The notes below the pieces were generated by a model, which saw only the letters and a program-made list of their open reading frames with translations, made no database searches and was not told the origin of the DNA. The position numbers and the translations under genes were made by a program. A stretch of 64,000 nt of DNA from an uncultured Barnesiella sp. Lineage in GTDB: Bacteria; Bacteroidota; Bacteroidia; Bacteroidales; Barnesiellaceae. The DNA is taken from the NCBI GenBank assembly GCA_944320995.1, contig CALUJQ010000003.1, positions 1 through 64,000 on the forward strand. Reading direction: 5' to 3'. Position 1 is the first letter of the stretch, and the number at the start of each line of letters is the position of its first letter. This document shows, piece after piece, positions 56,395 through 64,000 of this stretch.

Positions 56395-58275
56395 ATGAGT
56401 GATGTGATACATTTATTACCCGATTCTGTGGCCAATCAAATAGCGGCCGGAGAGGTGATACAACGTCCAGCCTCGGTCATTAAAGAGTTGGTCGAGAACG
56501 CCGTCGATGCAGGGGCTACCGCTATTCAGATTATCTTGAAAGATGCCGGACGTACCCTCATTCAAGTTATCGATAACGGCCGCGGTATGTCGCCAACCGA
56601 TGCCCGATTGGCTTTTGAACGGCATGCCACCTCAAAGATTCGTTCGGCCGACGACCTGTTTTCATTGCGCACCATGGGATTCCGGGGCGAGGCATTGGCC
56701 TCTATCGCGGCTATTTCGCAAGTGGAATTGCGCACTCGCCGGAGCGAAGATGAAGTGGGTACTTGTGTGCGCATATCGGCATCGCGGTGTGAGGGACAAG
56801 ATTCCGTATCGACTCCTGTGGGGAGTAATTTTGCGGTGAAGAATATATTTTTTAATGTTCCGGCCCGCCGTAAGTTCTTGAAATCGAACCAAGTGGAGCT
56901 AAACAATATTCTCAGCGAGTTTGAACGTATGGCCTTGATCAATACGCAAATTGCTTTTACGGTGGTGCATAATGATACCGAGTTGTTTGATTTGCCGGCT
57001 TCCAATTTACGCCAACGTATCGCGGCTCTTTTTGGAAAAAGTCTCAATCAACAGTTACTTTCGTTGGATACAGACACCTCGTTGGTAAAAATATCGGGCT
57101 ATGTGGGAACTCCCGAATCGGCGCGTAAGCGGGGAGCTTTGCAATATTTTTTTGTCAACGGTCGCTATATGCGTCACCCCTATTTCCATAAAGCGGTTTC
57201 GATTTGTTACGAACAGTTGATACCGGTTGGTGAGATGCCCAACTATTTTATCAATCTCACGGTCGATCCGGAGACTATCGATGTGAATATCCACCCGACA
57301 AAGACCGAGATAAAATTTGAGAATGAACAACCCATTTGGCAGATTTTGTCGGCTTCGGTCAAGGAGTCGCTTGGAAAATTCAGTACGGCGCCGACTATCG
57401 ATTTCGATATGGAAGATGCTCCCGAGATACCGGTCTCGAAACCGGGTGCGCATGTGAAGCCCCCTACGGTCCAAGTCGATAGGTCGTACAATCCGTTCCG
57501 GGCGGGCAGTGTTTCGGCAAAGCGACCCGATTATGACTGGCAACAGCTTTATAGCAGTTTCAACAACCCGAAAGGGGAGTCGGGTGATGCTCCGGCTTCG
57601 GGCGATGAAATTCATTCGAAAGTCGATTTCTCCGAAGGGTATCTTTCAACGCTTTCTGTCGATACCGAAGGGCAGGGGACATTTCCCGAATTTGAGTCGA
57701 AACTGAATCAGAGCGGTCGGGCCGTGTTGCAGTTGAAAGGCAAGTATATCATGTTCCCAGTGCCCGACGGTTTGTTGCTCATCGAGCAGCATCGGGCTCA
57801 TGCTGTGGTATTGTTCGATCGTTTTATGGCAGGCATCTCTTCGCGCGAAATGGCCTCGCAGCGTATCCTGTTCCCCGAGATCATGCAACTTACGGTCTCC
57901 CAATCGGCTGTTTTGCACGAAATATGGGACGAGTTGTCGTCGCTCGGATTCGATCTTGCCGATATGGGACAGAACAGCTATTCTATCAATGCCGTACCGG
58001 TGGGAATCGAGGGAATAGATGTGTGCGATTTGGTCGGGCAGATGCTTGCGACTGCGTCGGAGAAAGAACATGATGCGAAGAGCACGTTGCAGAAACGGGT
58101 TGCATGGACGTTGGCCGAGGCGGCTGCCGTACCGGTGGGGCAAATCCTGTCGAAGGAGGAGATGCTGTCGATGGCCGATGACCTGCTTTCGTTGAAAACG
58201 CCGGCTTATACACCCGATGGGAAGACGGTTTTCGTAACGATTTCATACGACGAATTGCAGAAACGGTTTAATTAG
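56395..58275 (+). CDS. mutL: DNA mismatch repair protein MutL
   Basis: The mismatch-repair matchmaker ATPase. The protein has 626 residues. The N-terminal GHKL ATPase shows ELVENAVDAGATAI, IDNGRGMSP and TMGFRGEALASI; the transducer domain has FFVNGRYMRHP and NIHPTKTEIKF. A disordered linker (about 345-435) leads to the dimerisation domain. There the region that in nicking MutL proteins reads DQHA(x2)E(x4)E is EQHRAHAVVLFD, lacking the third acidic position. It is the fifth gene of the unit after the SurA-like and OstA-like genes, followed after 8 bases by yaaA. Confidence 0.96.
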   Translation: MSDVIHLLPDSVANQIAAGEVIQRPASVIKELVENAVDAGATAIQIILKDAGRTLIQVIDNGRGMSPTDARLAFERHATSKIRSADDLFSLRTMGFRGEALASIAAISQVELRTRRSEDEVGTCVRISASRCEGQDSVSTPVGSNFAVKNIFFNVPARRKFLKSNQVELNNILSEFERMALINTQIAFTVVHNDTELFDLPASNLRQRIAALFGKSLNQQLLSLDTDTSLVKISGYVGTPESARKRGALQYFFVNGRYMRHPYFHKAVSICYEQLIPVGEMPNYFINLTVDPETIDVNIHPTKTEIKFENEQPIWQILSASVKESLGKFSTAPTIDFDMEDAPEIPVSKPGAHVKPPTVQVDRSYNPFRAGSVSAKRPDYDWQQLYSSFNNPKGESGDAPASGDEIHSKVDFSEGYLSTLSVDTEGQGTFPEFESKLNQSGRAVLQLKGKYIMFPVPDGLLLIEQHRAHAVVLFDRFMAGISSREMASQRILFPEIMQLTVSQSAVLHEIWDELSSLGFDLADMGQNSYSINAVPVGIEGIDVCDLVGQMLATASEKEHDAKSTLQKRVAWTLAEAAAVPVGQILSKEEMLSMADDLLSLKTPAYTPDGKTVFVTISYDELQKRFN

Positions 58276-58283
58276 CAGGACCT

Positions 58284-59042
58284 ATGTTGATTCTTTTGTC
58301 CCCGGCAAAGACGATGGCAGGGAAAAGTTCGATTTTTCCCCCATATACGACACTCCCTTTATATGCCGAAGAGGCAGGGTCGATAGCTATGGATATGGCC
58401 TCTTATTCGGTCGATGAACTATCGCACATGTTGGGGATAAACCGGGCTTTGGCCATGCAGACGAAAGAGCGGTATAATGAGTTTCACTCGACCGATATTG
58501 AAGGGATACCGGCTATATTGGCCTATACGGGTATTGTTTTTCGCTATATGAATCCTTCCGATTTCTCGGAGGCCGATTTTGAGTATGCACAAAGCCATTT
58601 GCGCATAGCCTCGGCTTGTTATGGCATGACACGCCCGCTCGATCTCATCAAGCCTTATCGTATGGAATATTCGGTCGAATTGCCTTCGGTCGCATCTCCT
58701 GTTTCGGATTATTGGAAACCTCGGTTGACCGAGCGATTGATTGCCGATGTTGAGGCTGCCGGCGGGGTATTGGTCAATTTGGCCAGCCGAGAGATACGGC
58801 AATCGCTGGATTGGGCTCGTGTCAATAAGTCGGTGCGGGTTGTTACCCCCGAATTTAAGGTTTGCAAAGGTGATTCTTTCAAGACCATCGTCATTTATGC
58901 AAAGATGATGCGGGGAATCATGTCGCGTTATATTTTGAAAAACCGCATCACCTCTCCCGATGAGATAGTAGCTTTTTCGGCCGAAGGTTTTCACTTTTCT
59001 CCGATGCTTTCCAAAGCCGGCAACCCCGTGTTTATTGTCTGA
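58284..59042 (+). CDS. yaaA: Peroxide stress protein YaaA
   Basis: The protein has 252 residues of the YaaA/DUF328 family, beginning MLILLSPAKTM as nearly all members do, with PAILAYTGIVFRYM and VNLASREIRQSLDW. In E. coli YaaA limits free intracellular iron under hydrogen peroxide stress and has a DNA-binding fold. It is the last gene of the unit, 8 bases after mutL, and is convergent with the ferredoxin gene 35 bases on. No strong terminator is visible in that gap. Confidence 0.93.
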   Translation: MLILLSPAKTMAGKSSIFPPYTTLPLYAEEAGSIAMDMASYSVDELSHMLGINRALAMQTKERYNEFHSTDIEGIPAILAYTGIVFRYMNPSDFSEADFEYAQSHLRIASACYGMTRPLDLIKPYRMEYSVELPSVASPVSDYWKPRLTERLIADVEAAGGVLVNLASREIRQSLDWARVNKSVRVVTPEFKVCKGDSFKTIVIYAKMMRGIMSRYILKNRITSPDEIVAFSAEGFHFSPMLSKAGNPVFIV

Positions 59043-59077
59043 CGCTTACAACAAGCAGGAAGGATTCTTCAATCGAG

Positions 59078-59845
59078 TCAGATAAATAATTCCGGTTCTT
59101 TTTCATCTTTGCACTTCTTCCGGAAGGCTCGTATCGACATAAATAATTTGAGGGGATTCACGCTTCTCGCTTTTTGAGGGCAGACGGCGATACACCTCAT
59201 GCAAGAGATGCACTTTTCCAAATCTGTTTCCCGGGGATTCTCTCGGGGGATAGCGTTGACCGGGCATAACTCTGCACATATTCCACATTGTGTGCACTTT
59301 CGGTTCGCCCGAGGTTTTATCGGCACGCCGTTGTATATTTTGTATGGGGAGTTTCCCTTGATCTGAATCTCCTCGGTTGTCTCTCCTTTTTTGGGATTTT
59401 CCAGCTTCGATTTGATTCGTTCTGCGAAGTGTTTCAACACGATTTGGTCCGTGTCGTCGGGACGGCCTTGGGCATAAACCCTCATGATGGAATGCTCGGC
59501 AATACAAGCTATACCGGCAATGACCTGAAAACCATTCGATTCCATTGCCGATTTCAGTTCGAGCAAGGCGTCGTCGTAGTCCCGGTTTCCATAAACGACT
59601 ACAAGTATAGCCGGGGTTTCATGCCCGGTTATACATTTAAGTCGTTCGATAGCTATGGCGGGAACGCGCCCTCCATATACGGGAACCGCTACCAATAGCG
59701 CATCGTCGGAGTTCAGTTCATACCTTTTATCCCTTTGGGAATAGGGCGTAATATCTACCACTGTGGCGTCGCTGTCAATCTCTTTGCCGATAATTTCCGC
59801 GGCTTTTCGAGTGCCGCCGGTCGGACTGAAATAAACGATATACAT
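59078..59845 (-). CDS. EFR1-type flavodoxin/ferredoxin fusion protein
   Basis: A cytosolic electron carrier of 255 residues. The N-terminal flavodoxin-like domain (about 1-155) opens MYIVYFSPTGGTRKAAEII, the FMN phosphate loop, and has VPVYGGRVP. The C-terminal domain (about 185-240) has two [4Fe-4S] motifs, CTQCGICAELCP and CISCMRCIAVCP. The partner and reaction are unknown. The start at 59845 is chosen because the FMN loop must be near the N-terminus and because it lies 4 bases after the maeB stop; the longer frame from 59896 runs into maeB. Confidence 0.9.
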   Translation of the reverse strand: MYIVYFSPTGGTRKAAEIIGKEIDSDATVVDITPYSQRDKRYELNSDDALLVAVPVYGGRVPAIAIERLKCITGHETPAILVVVYGNRDYDDALLELKSAMESNGFQVIAGIACIAEHSIMRVYAQGRPDDTDQIVLKHFAERIKSKLENPKKGETTEEIQIKGNSPYKIYNGVPIKPRANRKCTQCGICAELCPVNAIPRENPRETDLEKCISCMRCIAVCPQKARSVNPLKLFMSIRAFRKKCKDEKEPELFI

Positions 59846-59849
59846 GCGC

Positions 59850-62135
59850 TTATTGGTTGTTTCGGCGTTCTTGCACGATTGCATCGAGGACCGCAACCGT
59901 CGTCAGATTGACAATGTCGCGGGTCGAACTGGCGATGTCGGTGAAATGGATAGGTTTGTTCAATCCCATTTGTATCGGGCCGATAGATTCGGCGACACCC
60001 ATCTCCAACATCATTTTGTATGCCGTATTGGCCGAACTCAAATTGGGGAAGACAATCGTATTTACCTCACGTCCTTTGAGTTTATTGAACGGGTATGATT
60101 TGTCCCGGAGCTTGTTGTTGAGAGCAAAGTTCATTTGCATTTCGCCGTCGATAAGAATTTCGGGGTATTGCTCGTGCAAAATTTCGATGGCATCGTGTAC
60201 CTTTTGAGGGCTTCCTTGATTGTCCGATCCGAAGTTGGAATAGGAAACCATGGCGATAACCGGGTCTTGTGCAAAGAATCTCACGGAGTCGTAAGAGAGT
60301 TTGGCAATATCGACCAATGTCTCTGTCGTAGGCCTGCGGTTGATGAGTGTATCGGCAAGGAAATAGGTCCCGTGCTTGGTATTCATGATGTGCATGGCTC
60401 CGAAGTGTTTGTATCCTTTGCGTATGCCGATGACCTCTTTGGCGATTTGTATTGTTTCGGCATACTTCGAATAGGTTCCAGTAATGAAGGCATCGGCTTC
60501 GCCGGCTTCGACCATCATCATACCGAAATAGTTGCGGTCGAACATCTTTTCGTGAGCTTCGGGGTAAGTCATACCTTCACGTTGCCTTTTTTCGGTGAGG
60601 AGTTTGGCGTAGCGGATACGGCGGTCTTCTTCGTTGGGATGGCGCAAGTTGATGATTTGCATGCCGGTCAAATCGACTCCTATTGAGGCGGCCAATTTGC
60701 CTATGAGTTCGTCGTTGCCCAGCAGGATAGGTTTGCAAATGCCTTCTTTCATTGCCGTAGAGGCTGCTTGAAGCATATTGGCATGGTTGGCTTCGGCAAA
60801 TACTACCCGTTTCGGCTCTTTCCGGGCCATTTCGGTAAATTCGCGCAACATCTTGTTGTCATAGCCCATCAATTTCTTCAATCGGTCGTTATAGGCATTC
60901 CAGTCGGTAATATGATGTTGGGCGACACCCGAGTCCATGGCAGCCTTAGCAACGGCTGGGGCGACGGCTGTCAACAGACGGGGATCGAGAGCTTTGGGTA
61001 TGATATATTCGGGGCCGAAGGAGAGTCGGGTCAATCCGTAGGCCGAGTTAACGACATCGGGCACCGGTTCTTTGGTCAATCGGGCGATAGCGTAAGTAGC
61101 GGCCAACTTCATCTCTTCGTTGATGGCGGTGGCACGTACGTCGAGGGCTCCCCGGAAGATGTAGGGGAATCCCAATACATTGTTGATTTGGTTGGGATAG
61201 TCCGACCGTCCGGTGGCGAAGATCAAATCTTTTCGAGCCGCCATGGCTTTGTCGTAGGCAATTTCGGGGTTGGGGTTGGCCAAGGCGAAAACGATAGGTC
61301 TCTCGTTCATCGATTGTACCATTTCAGTCGTCAACACATCGGCAACCGATAGCCCGAGGAATATGTCGGCGCCCCGCATGGCATCGGCGAGGGTTTTTAT
61401 GTCGGTGCGGCTGGTTGCAAATTCTCTTTTGGCGGGAGTCAAGTCGGTACGGCTTGTGCTGATGACCCCTTTGCTATCCACCATGACAATGTTTTCTTTT
61501 TTGATACCCAGCCCCATATACAGTTTTGTACATGAATTGGCGGCTGCCCCGGCACCATTTACCACGAGTTTGGCCTCTTCGATTTTTTTGCCTTGTATTT
61601 CGAGGGCATTCAGAAGTCCGGCTCCCGAGATAATTGCAGTCCCATGTTGGTCGTCGTGCATGACGGGAATATTCAGCTCCTCTTTCAACCGGGTTTCGAT
61701 TTCGAAACATTCGGGAGCTTTTATATCTTCCAAATTGATACCGCCGAAGGTGGGCGCGATAGCTTTTACCGCTGCGATGAACTTCTCGGGGTCTTTTTCG
61801 TTGACTTCGATGTCAAACACGTCGATACCGGCAAATATTTTGAATAGCAAACCTTTACCTTCCATGACCGGTTTGCCGGCCAATGCACCGATGTCGCCCA
61901 ATCCCAATACGGCTGTTCCGTTGGAGATAACAGCAACTAAGTTCCCTTTTGCCGTGTATTCATAGGCTTTTTCGGGGTCTTTTTCGATTTCGAGGCAAGG
62001 CTCGGCTACTCCCGGCGTATATGCCAAAGAGAGGTCGCGTTGCGTACTATATGGCTTGGTGGGTATTACTTCTATTTTTCCGGCTTTGCCTTCGCTATGA
62101 TATTTTAAGGCATCTTCTTTTGAAACTTTTGACAT
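59850..62135 (-). CDS. maeB: NADP-dependent malic enzyme with phosphotransacetylase-like domain
   Basis: Decarboxylates malate to pyruvate with NADP reduction. The protein has 761 residues of MaeB type. The malic enzyme part (about 1-430) has [31 protein letters not shown] and [19 protein letters not shown], with NAD(P)-binding [11 protein letters not shown]. The C-terminal part (about 435-761) resembles phosphotransacetylase, which in E. coli MaeB regulates by acetyl-CoA binding and is not itself active. It is the first gene of a two-gene unit with the EFR1-type gene, which suggests a redox link that remains unproven. Confidence 0.95.
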   Translation of the reverse strand: MSKVSKEDALKYHSEGKAGKIEVIPTKPYSTQRDLSLAYTPGVAEPCLEIEKDPEKAYEYTAKGNLVAVISNGTAVLGLGDIGALAGKPVMEGKGLLFKIFAGIDVFDIEVNEKDPEKFIAAVKAIAPTFGGINLEDIKAPECFEIETRLKEELNIPVMHDDQHGTAIISGAGLLNALEIQGKKIEEAKLVVNGAGAAANSCTKLYMGLGIKKENIVMVDSKGVISTSRTDLTPAKREFATSRTDIKTLADAMRGADIFLGLSVADVLTTEMVQSMNERPIVFALANPNPEIAYDKAMAARKDLIFATGRSDYPNQINNVLGFPYIFRGALDVRATAINEEMKLAATYAIARLTKEPVPDVVNSAYGLTRLSFGPEYIIPKALDPRLLTAVAPAVAKAAMDSGVAQHHITDWNAYNDRLKKLMGYDNKMLREFTEMARKEPKRVVFAEANHANMLQAASTAMKEGICKPILLGNDELIGKLAASIGVDLTGMQIINLRHPNEEDRRIRYAKLLTEKRQREGMTYPEAHEKMFDRNYFGMMMVEAGEADAFITGTYSKYAETIQIAKEVIGIRKGYKHFGAMHIMNTKHGTYFLADTLINRRPTTETLVDIAKLSYDSVRFFAQDPVIAMVSYSNFGSDNQGSPQKVHDAIEILHEQYPEILIDGEMQMNFALNNKLRDKSYPFNKLKGREVNTIVFPNLSSANTAYKMMLEMGVAESIGPIQMGLNKPIHFTDIASSTRDIVNLTTVAVLDAIVQERRNNQ

Positions 62136-62216
62136 AAATATACGATTAAGTGGTTTATTCGTTTAATTTGTATTCTTAAAAGTTAAATAGCTTTTATTTT
62201 GTAATTATATCGACTA

Positions 62217-62233
62217 CAAATGTAGCAAATTTA
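62217..62233 (-). promoter_or_regulatory. Candidate -7 elements of maeB
   Basis: Two minus-strand matches to TAnnTTTG stand next to each other: TACATTTG (62224-62217) and TAAATTTG (62233-62226). Neither has a clear TTTG at -33. Like the dxs element, the first lies in CTACAAATGTAG. Confidence 0.45.
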
Positions 62234-62411
62234 TCTCATCTCTTGTGTTAAGAAAAACATTTCTTTAAAAATAAAGTTTATTAAAATTGTTTCAAGTAGG
62301 TTTATTTGTACTGGCAGGGAACTTTATTTGCTCTCCGATTTTTATGGAATGCAAGGACAAGACCCCTTTAATCAATAGATTACAGGCTATACATACCTGT
62401 GTGAATATTCG

Positions 62412-62436
62412 AGAAGATTTGATTATCAAATCTTCT
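62412..62436. repeat. Perfect 25-base palindrome in the maeB upstream region
   Basis: AGAAGATTTGAT, a central T, and its exact complement ATCAAATCTTCT. No T tract follows, so it is not an evident terminator. A protein-binding operator or cruciform are possibilities. The surrounding 62136-62541 stretch has no supported gene; a 67-codon plus-strand frame covering it has no recognisable product. Confidence 0.7.
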
Positions 62437-62461
62437 GTCGATGGGCGAACGATGGGAAGGA

Positions 62462-62515
62462 GGACCTCATTTTCGACTCCGAAGGGATAATATCGGAATT
62501 GCTAAAATGAGGTTC
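62462..62515. other. Long hairpin behind the DUF6377 gene
   Basis: GGACCTCATTTT (62462-62473) pairs with AAAATGAGGTTC (62504-62515), 12 bp with one G-U, and the 30-base loop holds an inner stem TCCGA/TCGGA. It ends 26 bases past the minus-strand stop at 62542 and may end that transcript, although no T tract follows. Confidence 0.5.
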
Positions 62516-62541
62516 GCCGATTTCTGACTTTTGAAAAAGGC

Positions 62542-64000
62542 TTATAAGTGCATTACTTGTTCTTCAAAATCTTCTCGGGAACAAATCGCCGAATTGCGTA
62601 TTTTTACCCGATAATTATAAATGGTTGTTACCGAGTAGCATAAGAATCGGGCTATTTGTGTACTGTCGGTTGTCCCTAAGCGAACCAGTGCGTAGATGCG
62701 GAGTTCTGGTGTGAGTGCATTCGGTTTGGGTATGATACGGGCTTCGGGAACTAATAGCTTATTGAATTTTTTGACAAAGTCGGGGTATAATTTCAGGAAT
62801 GATTGGTCAAATTCGGCGTAGAACATTTTACGCTCATTGTTGATTATATTTTGGGATTTTAGTGTTTTGGCAAGTTCTTCTACTTTTCCAAGAGAGGCCA
62901 GTTTGTTAAGCGATCGTCGATAATCGTCCATTTTATCGATATATACGGCACAGTGATCCATGTATCGGCTAAGGTATTCCTCTTTGACGTGATTACTTTC
63001 GATCAAAGAATCGTTTACCTGTTGCAGATGCTGGTTGGTGAGGGCGAGTTTCCTTTTGACAATGCCCAATTTATGGTTTTGGTAAAAGAGAATGATGAAG
63101 GTCAATAATAGGATAGCACAAAATGTACAAGTGATGTATGTGAAAGTGAGCGATTGTTCTCTCTGTTTTTTTATCTGTGCTTGATAAACTTCCTCGATAA
63201 TGGTGAATACAGGCATGATTTCGAGACTTCGGCCTCGGGCATTACAGGCATTGGCATCTTCGATAGAGCATTTGATATAGGCATAGGCTCGTTCTATATC
63301 TCCTTCTTGGAAAAGGAGTTCGGCCAAACGGTACAAAGAGACATACTCCCGAACCGACGCTTTTAAATCGCATTGTGCCGAGAGGGCATAATAGATCTTT
63401 GTGCTATCGTTTTGGTTTGTTTTCGAGAAAATCTCGGCCATACAATAGTATAAGATTCCGAGATCGTGCAAATTGAGTGAATTCTGTGATTTTGTCTCTC
63501 GTAAGATTTGTAGTGCTTGGGTATAGTCTTGTTGCGTGGTCAGTTCATCGGTTTTGACGATATTATAAGTAAAAGAGTGAGGTGGATTGACTTGTAAGAT
63601 AGAATCTCTGTAAAGTTGGAGTTCTTTGTTGTAGATAGCTTGCGTTTCGGGGTGGATTGCATAGTCGGCAAGCAGCCCGTAAAGCGTGCGTTTCAAATGA
63701 TAATAATAGGGGAGTATATAGGAGGGTAATTTTTTTTGCTCTATTATTTTTAACAACTCGTCGGCCTCTTTGTACATGCCGTTGGTATAGAGGCATTCGA
63801 CCATGTTGAGGTTGGCTTGTATTTGAAAGTCCTGATTTTGTAAACTGTCGGATAATGCAATTTGTCGCCTCACATACACAAATTGGGAATCGATGCTAAA
63901 TGCGCGGTAAGCATCGATTAAGTGACCAAGAGTCTGAAACTGCTCATTAGGCGTTTGCTGTTGTTGCAGTTGTTGCTTGATATTCTGTATTTCCACTTCT
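62542..64000 (-). CDS. DUF6377 / TPR membrane regulator (5' end outside the window)
   Basis: At least 485 codons are present and the frame is still open at the edge; the apparent first codon at 63996 is a GTG inside the gene, so the signal peptide and true start are missing. The first 270 or so residues form tetratricopeptide-type helical repeats (ALSDSLQNQDFQIQANLNMVE, LAELLFQEGDIERAYAYIK). One membrane segment follows (about 285-307, FTYITCTFCAILLLTFIILFY), then a coiled region and a C-terminal DUF6377 domain with a LuxR-like helix-turn-helix (LTPELRIYALVRLGTTDSTQIARFLCYSVTTIYNYRVKIRN). Related Bacteroidales proteins are thought to be sensor-regulators with a periplasmic TPR part. The signal and targets are unknown. 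Confidence 0.85.
   Translation of the reverse strand, partial: EVEIQNIKQQLQQQQTPNEQFQTLGHLIDAYRAFSIDSQFVYVRRQIALSDSLQNQDFQIQANLNMVECLYTNGMYKEADELLKIIEQKKLPSYILPYYYHLKRTLYGLLADYAIHPETQAIYNKELQLYRDSILQVNPPHSFTYNIVKTDELTTQQDYTQALQILRETKSQNSLNLHDLGILYYCMAEIFSKTNQNDSTKIYYALSAQCDLKASVREYVSLYRLAELLFQEGDIERAYAYIKCSIEDANACNARGRSLEIMPVFTIIEEVYQAQIKKQREQSLTFTYITCTFCAILLLTFIILFYQNHKLGIVKRKLALTNQHLQQVNDSLIESNHVKEEYLSRYMDHCAVYIDKMDDYRRSLNKLASLGKVEELAKTLKSQNIINNERKMFYAEFDQSFLKLYPDFVKKFNKLLVPEARIIPKPNALTPELRIYALVRLGTTDSTQIARFLCYSVTTIYNYRVKIRNSAICSREDFEEQVMHL

Noticed and set aside
62287..62490. 67-codon plus-strand frame before the DUF6377 gene
   Set aside because: It runs across the perfect palindrome at 62412-62436 and into the hairpin, and shows no protein-like pattern.

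Overview
The window is a chromosomal segment of a member of the Bacteroidales. Evidence: secreted proteins with Por/type IX secretion C-terminal sorting domains, a full-length TamB-like protein, the ribosomal cluster rpmB-rpmG-DUF4295 next to ftsY-rimO, the series guaB / SurA-like proteins / OstA-like protein / mutL, a DUF6377 protein, and promoters of the Bacteroidetes type (TTTG, 19-21 bases, TAnnTTTG) instead of E. coli type -35/-10 boxes. The family is less certain; something near Barnesiellaceae would fit. No phage, insertion sequence, CRISPR array or rRNA was seen; this is mostly core genome.

Layout. 1-250: tRNA-Asp and tRNA-His (the latter with a mismatched acceptor stem) and a terminator. 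470-4780 (minus): two large secreted sorting-domain proteins. 5076-7004: nadE. 7056-11681 (minus): tamB-like gene, divergent from tsaD and cinA. 14160-17320: rpmB, rpmG, a 50-residue DUF4295 gene, then ftsY and rimO. 17341-23047: menaquinone operon menF-menD-menB-menC-menE. 23176-33151 (minus): Crp/Fnr regulator, then trxB-lolA-ftsK, then trkH-trkA-dxs with a 59-residue membrane protein gene at the operon start. 33496-37706 (minus): aromatic amino acid operon pheA - aminotransferase - DAHP synthase/chorismate mutase - tyrA with an attenuator. 37873-44323: an acidic unknown protein, tig, clpP, clpX, recQ. 44746-48562: a beta-helix protein overlapping a repeat/PKD/dockerin/sorting-domain protein. 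48872-59042: guaB, three periplasmic SurA-like proteins, an OstA-like protein, mutL and yaaA. 59078-62135 (minus): a ferredoxin/flavodoxin fusion and maeB. 62542-64000 (minus): DUF6377 regulator, cut by the window edge.

The most interesting item lies between 37490 and 37706. The pheA operon leader encodes, on the minus strand, a 19-residue peptide MKNFDFAYYFYFYFYFGQK in which 11 residues are Phe or Tyr. Just after its stop codon is an 11-base segment (37577-37587) that can pair with the 5' arm of an intrinsic terminator (37505-37533) placed just before pheA. With a consensus promoter upstream, this is a complete ribosome-mediated transcription attenuator that appears to read both phenylalanine and tyrosine, the two products of the operon. 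Other points worth a look are the dockerin/cohesin-like repeat protein, the tRNA-His acceptor mismatches, a PheA regulatory domain lacking the usual ESRP motif, a MutL with a degenerate endonuclease motif, several unexplained hairpins, and a possible gene remnant behind recQ.
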